DNA of 36,732 bases from Bacteroidota bacterium. GTDB taxonomy: Bacteria > Bacteroidota > Bacteroidia > Chitinophagales > Chitinophagaceae. A model generated the notes under the pieces. The model was not told the DNA's origin. It ran no database searches and worked only from the letters and a program-made list of their open reading frames with translations. The stretch lies in assembly GCA_024640255.1 (NCBI GenBank), contig JAHEFI010000030.1:1-36732 (forward strand). Direction: 5' to 3'. Below are positions 10,133 through 18,414 of the stretch, piece by piece. Numbering within the stretch: position 1 is the first letter of the stretch; each line of letters begins with the position of its first letter. The translations under genes and the position numbers were made by a program.

Positions 10133-11362
10133 ATGATGAGTCAGAAAAAATTTAAAGGAATTAGCACAACAACATTGCATACTGCTAATCATGAGAACGA
10201 TAATTTCTCTCATACCACTCCTATTTATGCAACTTCTACTTTTACTTTCGATTCTACCGACGAGGGAATGGAAAGATTTAAAAGTGATGATAAAACAAGA
10301 ATCTATACCAGATGGGGCAACCCCACTTTTACTGCAGCACAGGATGTTATTGCTGCATTAGAAGCACATGGCATTAAAAATGCAGATGGCACTCCACTTG
10401 AACTAATTGCTTATTTACATGCAAGTGGACAAGCTGCGATGAGCACTTTGTTCTTAAGTAATTTAAGTGCTGGTGATACTTTAATTTCTCATTATTCTTT
10501 GTACGGTGGTACACAAGAATTAATGCAAAAAATACTAAAAGAAGCAGGCATTACCACTGTTTTAGTAGATGTAAGAGATTTGTCTTTATTAGAAAAAACG
10601 ATTAAAGAAAATCCAAACACCAAACTAATACACCTTGAAACCCCTGCCAATCCTACCTTACAGTGTGTGGATATAGAAGCCATTACCAAAATTGCACACC
10701 AACATGGCATAAAAGTTTCGGTAGACAATACAGTAGCAACACCTTATTTACAACAACCCTTTGCTTTGGGCGTGGATTTTGTATTTCATTCTGCTACTAA
10801 ATTCTTAAATGGACATGGTTCTGCATTGCATGGCGTATTATTAGGTAAGGATTTAGAGTTTATGAAAACCAAGGTATGGAAATGGCATGTTTTATTAGGA
10901 GGCAATGCCAATCCATTTGATGCATACTTATTAATACAAGGCATGAAGACTTTGGAAATTAGAATGGAAAGGCATTGTAGCAATACAAAAAAGATAGCCG
11001 ATTTCTTAGCACAACATCCAGCAATTGAAAAAGTAAACTATACAGGTCATGCTTCTCACCCAGAACATGCCATTGCATCTAAGCAAATGAAACATCATGC
11101 TCCCCTATTAAGTTTTGAATTAAAAGGAGGTATAGAAGCTGGTAAAAAGTTTATTGATGCTTTACAAGTATGTACCAGAGCGGTTTCATTAGGCACAGTG
11201 GATACCTTGGTATCACATCCTGCTACTATGACGCATTATGGGATTCCAAGAGAAGAGCGCATTAAATATGGTATTACAGATGGTTTAATTAGAATGAGTG
11301 TAGGTATTGAAAATTTTGAAGACTTGGAATGGGATTTAATACAAGCTTTAGCTAAAATATAA
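10133..11362 (+). CDS. Trans-sulfuration family PLP enzyme (cystathionine gamma-synthase / O-acylhomoserine sulfhydrylase / methionine gamma-lyase type)
   Basis: 409 residues of the Cys/Met metabolism PLP-dependent family (aspartate aminotransferase fold type I). Seen: YTRWGNPT (about 58-65, phosphate-binding Tyr/Arg of the neighbouring subunit), SGQAAMST near 98-105, VDNTVATPYLQQP near 197-209 with the PLP-binding Asp, and SATKFLNGHG with the Schiff-base Lys at about 223. C-terminal VSLGTVDTLVSHPATMTH is the family's usual substrate-carboxylate-binding region. Members use activated homoserine, cystathionine or methionine; motif reading alone does not decide between synthase, sulfhydrylase and lyase. 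An AAAAAAGGA stretch precedes two adjacent ATG codons (10133 and 10136); either may be the start. It lies in a tight fabH-PLP enzyme-GNAT run. Confidence 0.9.
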   Translation: MMSQKKFKGISTTTLHTANHENDNFSHTTPIYATSTFTFDSTDEGMERFKSDDKTRIYTRWGNPTFTAAQDVIAALEAHGIKNADGTPLELIAYLHASGQAAMSTLFLSNLSAGDTLISHYSLYGGTQELMQKILKEAGITTVLVDVRDLSLLEKTIKENPNTKLIHLETPANPTLQCVDIEAITKIAHQHGIKVSVDNTVATPYLQQPFALGVDFVFHSATKFLNGHGSALHGVLLGKDLEFMKTKVWKWHVLLGGNANPFDAYLLIQGMKTLEIRMERHCSNTKKIADFLAQHPAIEKVNYTGHASHPEHAIASKQMKHHAPLLSFELKGGIEAGKKFIDALQVCTRAVSLGTVDTLVSHPATMTHYGIPREERIKYGITDGLIRMSVGIENFEDLEWDLIQALAKI

Positions 11363-11366
11363 TTAC

Positions 11367-11816
11367 ATGGACATACTCATTCGCCCAGCTAAAAAAGAAG
11401 ACTGTCAAAGAATGATGGAGTTAATCCATGAATTAGCTGTGTATGAAAAAGCACCTGAGCAAGTGGTGGTTCCCTTTGATCATTTTGTGGAAAGCGGATT
11501 TGGAAAGCAACCAGTTTGGTGGGCTTTGGTAGCAGAAGTAAAAGGCGTTGTAGTGGGTATGGCTTTATATTATGTTAGGTATTCTACTTGGAAAGGCCAA
11601 AGAATGTATTTAGAAGATTTAATTGTTTCTGAAGATATGCGTGGCAATCAAATAGGTAGTTTATTATTTGATGCATTAATAAAAGAAGCAAAAGCAAAAA
11701 ACTTTGTAGGCATGAACTGGCAAGCATTAGATTGGAACGAGCCTGCGCTCAATTTTTACAGAAAATACAATGCCAGCTTTGATCCTGAATGGGTAAACTG
11801 CGCGATAGATTTTTAA
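11367..11816 (+). CDS. GNAT acetyltransferase, spermidine/spermine (diamine/thialysine) N-acetyltransferase-like
   Basis: 149 residues with the whole GNAT core: RPAKKEDC at the N-terminus, the beta4 MYLEDLIVSEDMRG, the acetyl-CoA pyrophosphate loop RGNQIGSLL (about 91-99), and WNEPALNFYRKYNA near the C-terminus. The arrangement YLEDL..RG.GIGS..WNEP..NFY resembles the eukaryotic SSAT/SSAT2 group, which acetylates polyamines or thialysine (S-aminoethylcysteine). That is family inference, and the true substrate is unknown. It begins 4 nt after the PLP enzyme stop, so translational coupling is likely; a thialysine-type substrate would fit a sulfur-amino-acid neighbour but this is speculative. Its stop codon overlaps the stop codon of the convergent PorP/SprF-like gene. 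Confidence 0.85.
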   Translation: MDILIRPAKKEDCQRMMELIHELAVYEKAPEQVVVPFDHFVESGFGKQPVWWALVAEVKGVVVGMALYYVRYSTWKGQRMYLEDLIVSEDMRGNQIGSLLFDALIKEAKAKNFVGMNWQALDWNEPALNFYRKYNASFDPEWVNCAIDF

Positions 11817-12826
11817 TTCAATAAGGTTCTAAATAAATTAGCTCTCTTCTTTCCAAGTCCTGTTGAAAGACTTAATTCAAATCCGTTTAATCTAAGATTA
11901 GCCTTGGTTAGATCGTTGCTATATATATCATAGCTTATACCAAAAGTATATTTATCCAACATCAAATTAATAGTTGGAATTATAGCATCTCCCAATCTGG
12001 CAAAACAACCTGCATAAATACGATTCACTGTTTCGTATTTATATAAAAATGGGATACCCACTAATCCACCCACTAATGTTTGCTGAATGTTATTTCTATT
12101 AATATAAGAAGCATGTAAAATAAAAGTATAATCTTCAGTCAAATACTTCTCCAAATTGGTATAAAAGCCTGCTCTTACTCCATTGGCTTGATTAATGCCA
12201 GTGTAAGTATTATCAGGTCTACCAAAATAAAATGCATTGGCTGAAATTTGGAAAAAACTTTCTTCACTTTGATAAGCATATAATAAACCCACATTACCTG
12301 CAAATCTTATAGGAGAGGGTTTTATATTGGCATAATCAGCAGAAGCAACTGCTCCATTATAATTTCCCATTCCATCATACTGATCCCCGAATCTTAATTT
12401 GTCTTTATTAATAAATGTCTGTGCTAATGTTCCACCCAAACCAACAGATAAATTACTTTTGTTTTCTTTATCCAAGCTCATATGATAAGCCGTATTCAAT
12501 GTTAGATAAGTGGTATTTAATAATCCTCCTCCCAACTGATCCGACATTACCTGTAAGCCCATTGCCAAATAATTATTAGAAGCTTCTAAAGATTTATTTT
12601 TAATTCTAGTATCCCAACCCAATACATTGGTCTTGTACATAGCATTGCCATTCATTAACTGAGACCTTAAATTACCTTGCACTCTGTGTTCATACATTCC
12701 AGAACCCACCGAAGCTGGGCTTAAAAACTGAGAAGATAAATAAGCTTGAGACAATACTGGGTCTTGTGCATGAATATTTGCAGTAAACAATGTCAAACAA
12801 AATAATATGGTTAATTTATTCTTCAA
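11813..12826 (-). CDS. PorP/SprF family type IX secretion system membrane protein
   Basis: 337 residues. The N-terminus (KNKLTILFCLTLFTANIHAQ) is a clear signal peptide, followed by DPVLSQAYLSSQFLSPASVG, the typical opening of PorP/SprF proteins, and then beta-barrel-type alternation. PorP/SprF proteins are outer-membrane proteins that work with T9SS to export or anchor partner cargo, usually encoded next door and carrying a type B C-terminal domain. That is the arrangement here: the 1253-residue cargo gene ends 3 nt upstream. The start is TTG (12824-12826); the only in-frame codon between it and the upstream gene's stop is CTA, and the first ATG lies around codon 44, beyond the signal peptide. 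It is a paralogue tied to its neighbour rather than necessarily the core PorP/SprF. Confidence 0.9.
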   Translation of the reverse strand: MKNKLTILFCLTLFTANIHAQDPVLSQAYLSSQFLSPASVGSGMYEHRVQGNLRSQLMNGNAMYKTNVLGWDTRIKNKSLEASNNYLAMGLQVMSDQLGGGLLNTTYLTLNTAYHMSLDKENKSNLSVGLGGTLAQTFINKDKLRFGDQYDGMGNYNGAVASADYANIKPSPIRFAGNVGLLYAYQSEESFFQISANAFYFGRPDNTYTGINQANGVRAGFYTNLEKYLTEDYTFILHASYINRNNIQQTLVGGLVGIPFLYKYETVNRIYAGCFARLGDAIIPTINLMLDKYTFGISYDIYSNDLTKANLRLNGFELSLSTGLGKKRANLFRTLLN

Positions 12827-12829
12827 TAG

Positions 12830-15800
12830 TTATTTTAATAATAAGACTGAACCTGTTTTTTTAACTGGTGCTACATCATTCATATTGGTGAACTCTGCAA
12901 TCCATATATATAAATCAGATTCTAATATATTTCCAGAAGGATCATTCATTCTTCTTCCATTCCAGCCTTCTGTTAAATTACTTGTTTGAAAAACTAATTG
13001 CCCGGTTCTATTATAAATTCTAAAATAATTTAAACCAGTTACTCTGTAATTCGAGATGATTTTTAAAACATCATTGGTTGCATCTAAATTGGGTGTAAAT
13101 GCAGTAGGTACTTCAAAAATATAATTGGTAACTAAGGGCTTAATTTTAAAATTAGCAGTTGTAAAGTTTAAAGTATAATTCGATCCAGCACTTAAGCTTC
13201 CAATAGTCATTGGATAATCTCCAGGAGCTTCCCCCGGAAATCTAGATAAGGAGCCAGTGAATACATCTGTTCCTAATAAGCTTACCGGCTGATAGGTAAA
13301 AGGTGGATCAGGATCTAATTCTGTTTTAGAAGCATCAATCGCAACTATATTAATTGGAAGAGGTTTAATAGTTCCTTTAACCGTTGCAGTATTACTCGCT
13401 AAATAATAATTAGCAGCATCTAATCCAGGATTTATAACCACTGCAGTCAAAATAATATCTTTATTCACGCCAGCATTGGCGTTATCAAAAAGTGGATTTC
13501 TAGAAATACTTACATCATCTCCTGGTATTTTATCAATACTTAAAATAAGTCCAGGTGTATTCTTGGTTGCGTCATATACTTTTTCATATCCAGTAGATGT
13601 AACATTTAATAATCTTTGAGTGATATTTCCAGTTAAACCGGTTGGTTGTGAAGACAATGTATAATTACCATTAGGTGCTGTAAAACCAGTAACTGTAATT
13701 GGTTTAGCATTACCTGCATTTTTATCTGCAAAACTATAAGTAGCTGTTCCTACAACAGTTAAAGTTTCTCCCGCTACTAATCCAGCATAAACCGGTGTCC
13801 CAGTAACAGTAGCTGTTGTATTACCATCATATACTTTATTGTTACCAGTAATACCTGTGATGGTAATAGCCTTAGGAGTTATTGCAGCAGTTAAACCAGT
13901 TGGTTGCGTTAAAGTATAATTAGCGGAAGGTGCAGTATAGCCAGTTACCGTAACTGGCTTATTAGTACCAACATCTTTTGTATCAAAGTTAAAACTAGGC
14001 CCACCTTGCACTGTCGCTATACCTGCATCTGCAGTAACTAATCCATCATATGCAGGTGTGCCATTTACTGTTGCAGTTGTAGTGCCGTCGTAGGGTTTGT
14101 TATTTGCAACTAAACCAGTAATGTCTAATGATTTTGGAGTTATATCAGCAGTTAAACCTGTAGGTTGAGCTGATAAAATATAATTACTACTTGGTGTTAT
14201 ATAGCCACTTACCGTAATTGACTTAGCAGTTCCTACATTCTTATCAGTAAAAAGAAAGGATGGTGTTCCAGCAACAGAAAAATTATCTCCTGTAACCAAG
14301 CCAGAATAGACAGCAGTTCCATTTATAAATGCTGTATTGTTCCCATCGTATATTTTATTTTGACCAGTGATACCATTAATTGTTAAAGATGCAACAGTAA
14401 TATCCGCTGTTAAACCAGTTGGCTGAGTTAAAGTATAATTGGTTGATGGTGATGTATATCCCGATACTGTAATTGGTTTAGCTGTTCCTACATTCTTATC
14501 GTTAAAAGTAAAAGTTGGAGTTCCAATAACATTGAAACTTTCTCCAGAAACTAAGCCAGAATATGAAGGAATTCCATTGACAGATGCTGTTGTAGTGCCA
14601 TCATAAATTTTTGTTACTCCAGAAATTCCTGTAATTGAAAGTGGTGCTGGTGTAATTTCAACCTTCACTAGTGTTCTATTTGTACTTTTACAATAGGGAG
14701 CATTTATTAAAACCGCCTCTACATAAGCTGAAGTTGAACCAATATTTGTTCTTGAAGGAACACTACTCGTAATACCACCAGTTGAATTTTGAAACCAGTT
14801 TCTACTTTCACCGGTAACAGAATTTACTGTAACAACATGATTTATACCATCATAAATAATATTCAAATCATTACCGATTGGAGTATTTGGTAAAGAAATA
14901 ACATTTATTAAAGAGGGAGAAGAACTATAAACAGATGGACAAACACCACTTTTGACTTGAGTTCTAAAATATTGTGTACTTGATAAATTTGTTGCAGTGT
15001 ATGAGGAAGTTGTATTTGCAATATTTGTTATTGTAGAAAAACTATTTGAATTAGAAGACTCCCAATTTAAAATATTTCCAACACTTCCATTAATTGTCAA
15101 AGTTGTAGAATTATTACCCGAACATACATCAGCACCCCCTGTAATATTACCAGCATTCGAAAGTGGATCAATAATTAAATTAACAGAATTAGAAGTGCTA
15201 AAGTTTGTAAAACAATTGGCACCTCCAATTTCTTCAATTCTATAAACCAATAATATTTTTCCATTATCATTATTATAATCCAATAGTCTTGTTGAAATAT
15301 CATTCGAAGTTGAAGACACTGGCAAATCAACTTGAGTTTGATTTGTACCATCTATTGAAAATAGTATATTAAAATGTTTGCCTGAAAGTAAGCCAGATAA
15401 AGTAATTTGAGTGTTAGTTCCACTGCATGCTGCATTTGCCTGAGTTACTGAAGTTAATGTAGGAGACTGATTGACATCAAGATTTATGCTAGAAACAGAC
15501 GAAGCACACACTCCATTTGTAATAGACCAAGTTAATGTATATGTGCCAGCCGAGATTGGTGTAAAAATTGCAGTCGAAGAATTTGTGGAATTTAATTGAC
15601 TATTATTTGAATTTGTTCCTGTAATAGACCATAGACCATTCCCAACAGATGGGGTATTTGCTGATAATGTTTTAGTTGCATTATTACACATTAAAGAATT
15701 AGTACCAGCATTAGAATTAGTAGGTAATGCATCAACATCTATTTTTACGCTCGAGTTAGATGTTGGACAAACTCCATTAGTTATTGTCCAAGTTAAAGTA

Positions 15801-16591
15801 TAAGAACCAGAACTTATTGGTGTAAAAATAGCGGTGGGAGAATTTGTGGAATTTAATTGACTATTACTTGAATTTGATCCTGTAATAGACCACAGACCTG
15901 TTCCAATAGAAGGAATATTTGCTGACAAATTTTTTGTTGCACTAATACAAATAACATCATTTTGACCTGCAACTGAATTTGATGGTAATTGATCCACTCT
16001 AATAAGTACACTTGAAGATAAAACAGCATTACAAACACCATTTTTTACACTAACCTTATAATAAGTTGGTACTGTTAAATTATTTGCGATATAATTATTA
16101 CTCGTTTGCCCTATAATGTCACTAAAATTAATATTATCAATAGAATTCTGCCATTGAATCTGACCAACTTGGCTTGTTAATGACAAAGTATTTGAATTTA
16201 TTCCAGTGCAAACTGGCTGATTACCTGAAATAGTCCCAGACACACTTAGTGCATCAATTAATACTTGATAAACTTCAGTTGAAAACCCATAACTTGTCCC
16301 AAAGTCATCAATATATTCAACTTTGTAAAAACCTGAATTATAAGCTGGAATATTTCCTAAAAAATTCGGTGTTGAATTTTTTGTAAAATTGACACCATCA
16401 CCAATAGGTGAAGAATATACATAAACTTGTGTTACTGAAGGATTTGCATTAGAAGCATTAAAAATTACTCTGTTACATGTATGAGTTGGTGCAAGATTAC
16501 CATTACCTGGAACAATTGTAAAACTCTGTCCCATCCCCACTTTGCTTAGCGAGATCATCAACACCAAAAGATATATTATCCTTCTTTTCAA
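12830..16591 (-). CDS. Large secreted multi-domain protein: Ig/PKD-like repeats, five YDG units, MBG domain, T9SS type B sorting domain
   Basis: 1253 residues. Residues 1-21 form a signal peptide (KRR followed by a hydrophobic stretch ending GMGQ). Residues ~22-645 are Ser/Thr/Asn-rich Ig/PKD-like modules, including two clearly duplicated 87-residue units (about 201-287 and 288-374) sharing GLWSITG and AIFTPIS. Residues ~649-1077 hold five YDG-type units of about 85 residues (KIYDGTTTA, KIYDGNNTA, KPYDGTTTA, KVYDGNTTA, KVYDATKNT). Residues ~1078-1151 look like an MBG domain. Residues ~1158-1253 (VPTAFTPN..NDVLKI, FRIYNRTGQLVF, WNGR, YIW, KTGSVLLLK) are the gliding-motility-associated type B C-terminal domain that directs T9SS export. 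The start is TTG, with an in-frame TAG three codons upstream and no ATG that would keep the signal peptide. It is probably a cell-surface adhesin-like protein; the ligand is unknown. The PorP/SprF-like gene follows 3 nt later. Confidence 0.9.
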   Translation of the reverse strand: MKRRIIYLLVLMISLSKVGMGQSFTIVPGNGNLAPTHTCNRVIFNASNANPSVTQVYVYSSPIGDGVNFTKNSTPNFLGNIPAYNSGFYKVEYIDDFGTSYGFSTEVYQVLIDALSVSGTISGNQPVCTGINSNTLSLTSQVGQIQWQNSIDNINFSDIIGQTSNNYIANNLTVPTYYKVSVKNGVCNAVLSSSVLIRVDQLPSNSVAGQNDVICISATKNLSANIPSIGTGLWSITGSNSSNSQLNSTNSPTAIFTPISSGSYTLTWTITNGVCPTSNSSVKIDVDALPTNSNAGTNSLMCNNATKTLSANTPSVGNGLWSITGTNSNNSQLNSTNSSTAIFTPISAGTYTLTWSITNGVCASSVSSINLDVNQSPTLTSVTQANAACSGTNTQITLSGLLSGKHFNILFSIDGTNQTQVDLPVSSTSNDISTRLLDYNNDNGKILLVYRIEEIGGANCFTNFSTSNSVNLIIDPLSNAGNITGGADVCSGNNSTTLTINGSVGNILNWESSNSNSFSTITNIANTTSSYTATNLSSTQYFRTQVKSGVCPSVYSSSPSLINVISLPNTPIGNDLNIIYDGINHVVTVNSVTGESRNWFQNSTGGITSSVPSRTNIGSTSAYVEAVLINAPYCKSTNRTLVKVEITPAPLSITGISGVTKIYDGTTTASVNGIPSYSGLVSGESFNVIGTPTFTFNDKNVGTAKPITVSGYTSPSTNYTLTQPTGLTADITVASLTINGITGQNKIYDGNNTAFINGTAVYSGLVTGDNFSVAGTPSFLFTDKNVGTAKSITVSGYITPSSNYILSAQPTGLTADITPKSLDITGLVANNKPYDGTTTATVNGTPAYDGLVTADAGIATVQGGPSFNFDTKDVGTNKPVTVTGYTAPSANYTLTQPTGLTAAITPKAITITGITGNNKVYDGNTTATVTGTPVYAGLVAGETLTVVGTATYSFADKNAGNAKPITVTGFTAPNGNYTLSSQPTGLTGNITQRLLNVTSTGYEKVYDATKNTPGLILSIDKIPGDDVSISRNPLFDNANAGVNKDIILTAVVINPGLDAANYYLASNTATVKGTIKPLPINIVAIDASKTELDPDPPFTYQPVSLLGTDVFTGSLSRFPGEAPGDYPMTIGSLSAGSNYTLNFTTANFKIKPLVTNYIFEVPTAFTPNLDATNDVLKIISNYRVTGLNYFRIYNRTGQLVFQTSNLTEGWNGRRMNDPSGNILESDLYIWIAEFTNMNDVAPVKKTGSVLLLK
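13361..14647 (-). repeat. Array of five YDG-type domain repeats
   Basis: Five tandem units of about 255-261 bp inside the secreted protein gene, each encoding an ITGITG..K.YDG..TA..NGTP.YSGL opening and a GYTAPS.NYTL.QPTGLTA.IT closing. The units diverge at the DNA level, the fifth most strongly (YDAT in place of YDGT). They probably form an extended rod on the cell surface. Confidence 0.85.
15470..15991 (-). repeat. Two-copy 261-bp tandem duplication in the Ig-like region
   Basis: Codons ~201-287 and ~288-374 of the secreted protein encode near-parallel 87-residue modules with shared blocks LSAN.PS.G.GLWSITG, NSQLNSTNS and YTLTW.ITNGVC. The conservation is high in protein and in DNA, which points to a relatively recent duplication compared with the more diverged neighbouring modules. 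Confidence 0.75.
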
Positions 16592-16644
16592 AATATTCTA
16601 AAAATTTTTAATATGAATTGGGTAGACCTATTCTAAACATTAAC

Positions 16645-16677
16645 GAAAAAAGCCTCTGGTAATTGTACCAGAGGCTT
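16645..16677 (-). terminator. Rho-independent terminator of fabD
   Basis: A 12-bp perfect stem (arms 16650-16661 and 16666-16677, loop 16662-16665) is followed on the minus strand by a run of T. It sits 37 nt after the fabD stop codon and before the secreted-protein gene, so it separates the two units. Confidence 0.85.
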
Positions 16678-16713
16678 GTATAGTATTGTTATTTTTTAGT
16701 TATGGGTTAAAAA

Positions 16714-17607
16714 CTAGTTTACCCCAGCTACTACTGCGTCTTTGTGGATCTTTTGAACCAATCCTTGTAACACTTTTCCTGGACCCACTTCTGTGAAATG
16801 AGTGGCTCCGTCTGCTACCATCGCCCCTACTGTTTGCGTCCATTTTACTGCACCTGTTAATTGAGCAATTAGGTTGGCTTTGATTTGTGTTGGATCAGTT
16901 ACTCCAGATGCAACCACATTTTGGTATACTGGACAGATAGGGGTGTTGAAAGTAGTGGCTTCAATAGCTGCAGCTAATTCCAATTTTGCTGGCTCCATTA
17001 ATGGTGAATGGAAAGCACCACCTACTGGTAATACCAATGCTCTTTTTGCACCAGCTGCTTTCATTTGTTCGCAAGCAATTTCAATTCCTTTTACAGAACC
17101 TGAAATCACTAATTGGCCTGGGCAATTATAATTTGCAGCAACAACTACTTCATTGCTTTCTTTAGACACAGTCGCACAAATCTCTTCTACTTTTTCATCT
17201 GCTAATGCTAATACTGCAGCCATAGTGGAGGGTTGTATTTCACATGCAGCTTGCATTGCTTTTGCTCTGATGCTCACTAATTTTAATGCATCTTCAAAAC
17301 TTAAAGTTTTATTTGCAACCAATGCACTAAACTCTCCTAAGCTATGACCAGCAACCATATCAGGATGCACTTCAGGCATAGTTAAATAAGCTACTACAGA
17401 ATGTATAAATACTGCTGGTTGAGTTACATTGGTTTGTTTTAATTGCTCATCTGTTCCTTCAAACATAATGTCGCTGATTCTAAAACCTAAAATCTCATTG
17501 GCTTTTTCAAATAATTGCTTGGCAGTTTCATTTTGCTCGTATAAATTTTTTCCCATTCCAGAAAACTGAGATCCTTGACCAGGAAAAACGTATGCGTGTT
17601 TTGACAT
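16714..17607 (-). CDS. fabD: Malonyl-CoA:ACP transacylase FabD
   Basis: 297 residues, typical FabD. It moves the malonyl group from CoA to acyl carrier protein to supply the extender unit of fatty-acid synthesis. Seen: FPGQGSQFSGMGK at 8-20, the nucleophile Ser89 in GHSLGEFSAL, Arg114 in SIRAKAMQ, and catalytic His200 in GGAFHSPLM. ATG start. It has its own terminator downstream and is separated from folE upstream by another terminator, with a TACTTTTG -7 box 16 nt before the ATG; it therefore looks monocistronic. Confidence 0.97.
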   Translation of the reverse strand: MSKHAYVFPGQGSQFSGMGKNLYEQNETAKQLFEKANEILGFRISDIMFEGTDEQLKQTNVTQPAVFIHSVVAYLTMPEVHPDMVAGHSLGEFSALVANKTLSFEDALKLVSIRAKAMQAACEIQPSTMAAVLALADEKVEEICATVSKESNEVVVAANYNCPGQLVISGSVKGIEIACEQMKAAGAKRALVLPVGGAFHSPLMEPAKLELAAAIEATTFNTPICPVYQNVVASGVTDPTQIKANLIAQLTGAVKWTQTVGAMVADGATHFTEVGPGKVLQGLVQKIHKDAVVAGVN

Positions 17608-17623
17608 GTGCTTTTGATTTTTT

Positions 17624-17631
17624 CAAAAGTA
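17624..17631 (-). promoter_or_regulatory. Candidate -7 box of fabD
   Basis: TACTTTTG on the minus strand matches TAnnTTTG fully and ends 16 nt before the fabD ATG. It lies immediately after the T tract of the folE terminator, so the -33 region would fall in the terminator stem; no TTG is seen at the ideal distance. Confidence 0.45.
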
Positions 17632-17632
17632 C

Positions 17633-17661
17633 AAAAAAAGGGCGAAGTACCACCTTCGCCC
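17633..17661 (-). terminator. Rho-independent terminator of the folE unit
   Basis: An 8-bp GC-rich stem (GGGCGAAG / CTTCGCCC, arms 17640-17647 and 17654-17661, 6-nt loop) is followed on the minus strand by seven T. It lies 36 nt after the folE stop and immediately upstream of the fabD -7 box. Confidence 0.85.
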
Positions 17662-17697
17662 ATACTAATCTAACCAAACCCTATAAACTATGCTTAT

Positions 17698-18414
17698 TTA
17701 TTTTTCGTTGATATCAACGTATTGTAAGAATTCCATTTTAGTTTTTTCATCTTGGAATTTTCCACCAAAGAAAGTAGTGATGGTGTTTGAACTATCGTCT
17801 TTTACACCTCTACTAGAAACACATAAATGCTTTGCATCCATCATCACTGCTACATCCTGTGTTTGTAATACAGTTTGTAAAGCCTTACCTACTTGCATAG
17901 TTAAACGCTCTTGTACTTGTGGACGCTTAGAGAAATATTCTACCAAACGATTTAACTTACTTAATCCAATTACTTTACCACTGCTGATATATGCAACATG
18001 TGCTTTACCAAAGAATGGTACAAAATGGTGCTCACAGTTAGTGTAGAAATTGATATTCTTTTCAACCAACATTTCATTGTATTGAAACTTGTTTTCAAAC
18101 AAGGTCATGCTTGGCATATTCGCAGGATTCAATCCTTGGAATAATTCTTTTACATACATTTTTGCTACTCTAAGAGGAGTGCCTCTTAAACTATCATCAC
18201 GCAAATCCATTCCTAAGATTTCCATGATGGCTCTGAAATGCGGCTCAATGGCTGCAATTTTTTCGTCATCTGTTTTTTCAAATGCATCAGCACGTAAAGG
18301 AGTTTCTACTGAGCTTGCTTTATGTTGATCTCCCATCTCTTCGATCAATAGTTCGCTTAAAGAGATTTTTTCTTCTTTAGGCAGGGTAGTCAACAAAGTT
18401 TCTTTCTGTTTCAT
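17698..18414 (-). CDS. folE: GTP cyclohydrolase I (FolE type IA)
   Basis: 238 residues. It converts GTP to 7,8-dihydroneopterin triphosphate, the entry point for folate, biopterin and 7-deazaguanine synthesis. Zinc and catalytic residues are present: Cys127 and His129/His130 in NCEHHFVPF, and Cys198 in KHLCVSSRG; LSKLNRLVEYFSKRPQVQERLT (about 151-172) is the family core. About 45 N-terminal residues precede the conserved domain. The ATG start lies inside the preceding PTPS gene, giving a 38-nt overlap, so translational coupling is likely. The neighbour is a PTPS with the biopterin-type motif, which suggests that at least part of the product goes to a tetrahydropterin rather than only to folate. 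Confidence 0.96.
   Translation of the reverse strand: MKQKETLLTTLPKEEKISLSELLIEEMGDQHKASSVETPLRADAFEKTDDEKIAAIEPHFRAIMEILGMDLRDDSLRGTPLRVAKMYVKELFQGLNPANMPSMTLFENKFQYNEMLVEKNINFYTNCEHHFVPFFGKAHVAYISSGKVIGLSKLNRLVEYFSKRPQVQERLTMQVGKALQTVLQTQDVAVMMDAKHLCVSSRGVKDDSSNTITTFFGGKFQDEKTKMEFLQYVDINEK

Noticed and set aside
13361..14647. Repeats in the secreted protein considered as a CRISPR or minisatellite
   Set aside because: Period of 255-261 bp is a multiple of three, the units are coding and diverged, and they match the YDG protein-domain pattern.
17690..18046. A 118-residue plus-strand frame antisense to folE
   Set aside because: Shadow of the well-supported folE gene; Cys- and Ser-rich low-quality sequence without motif.
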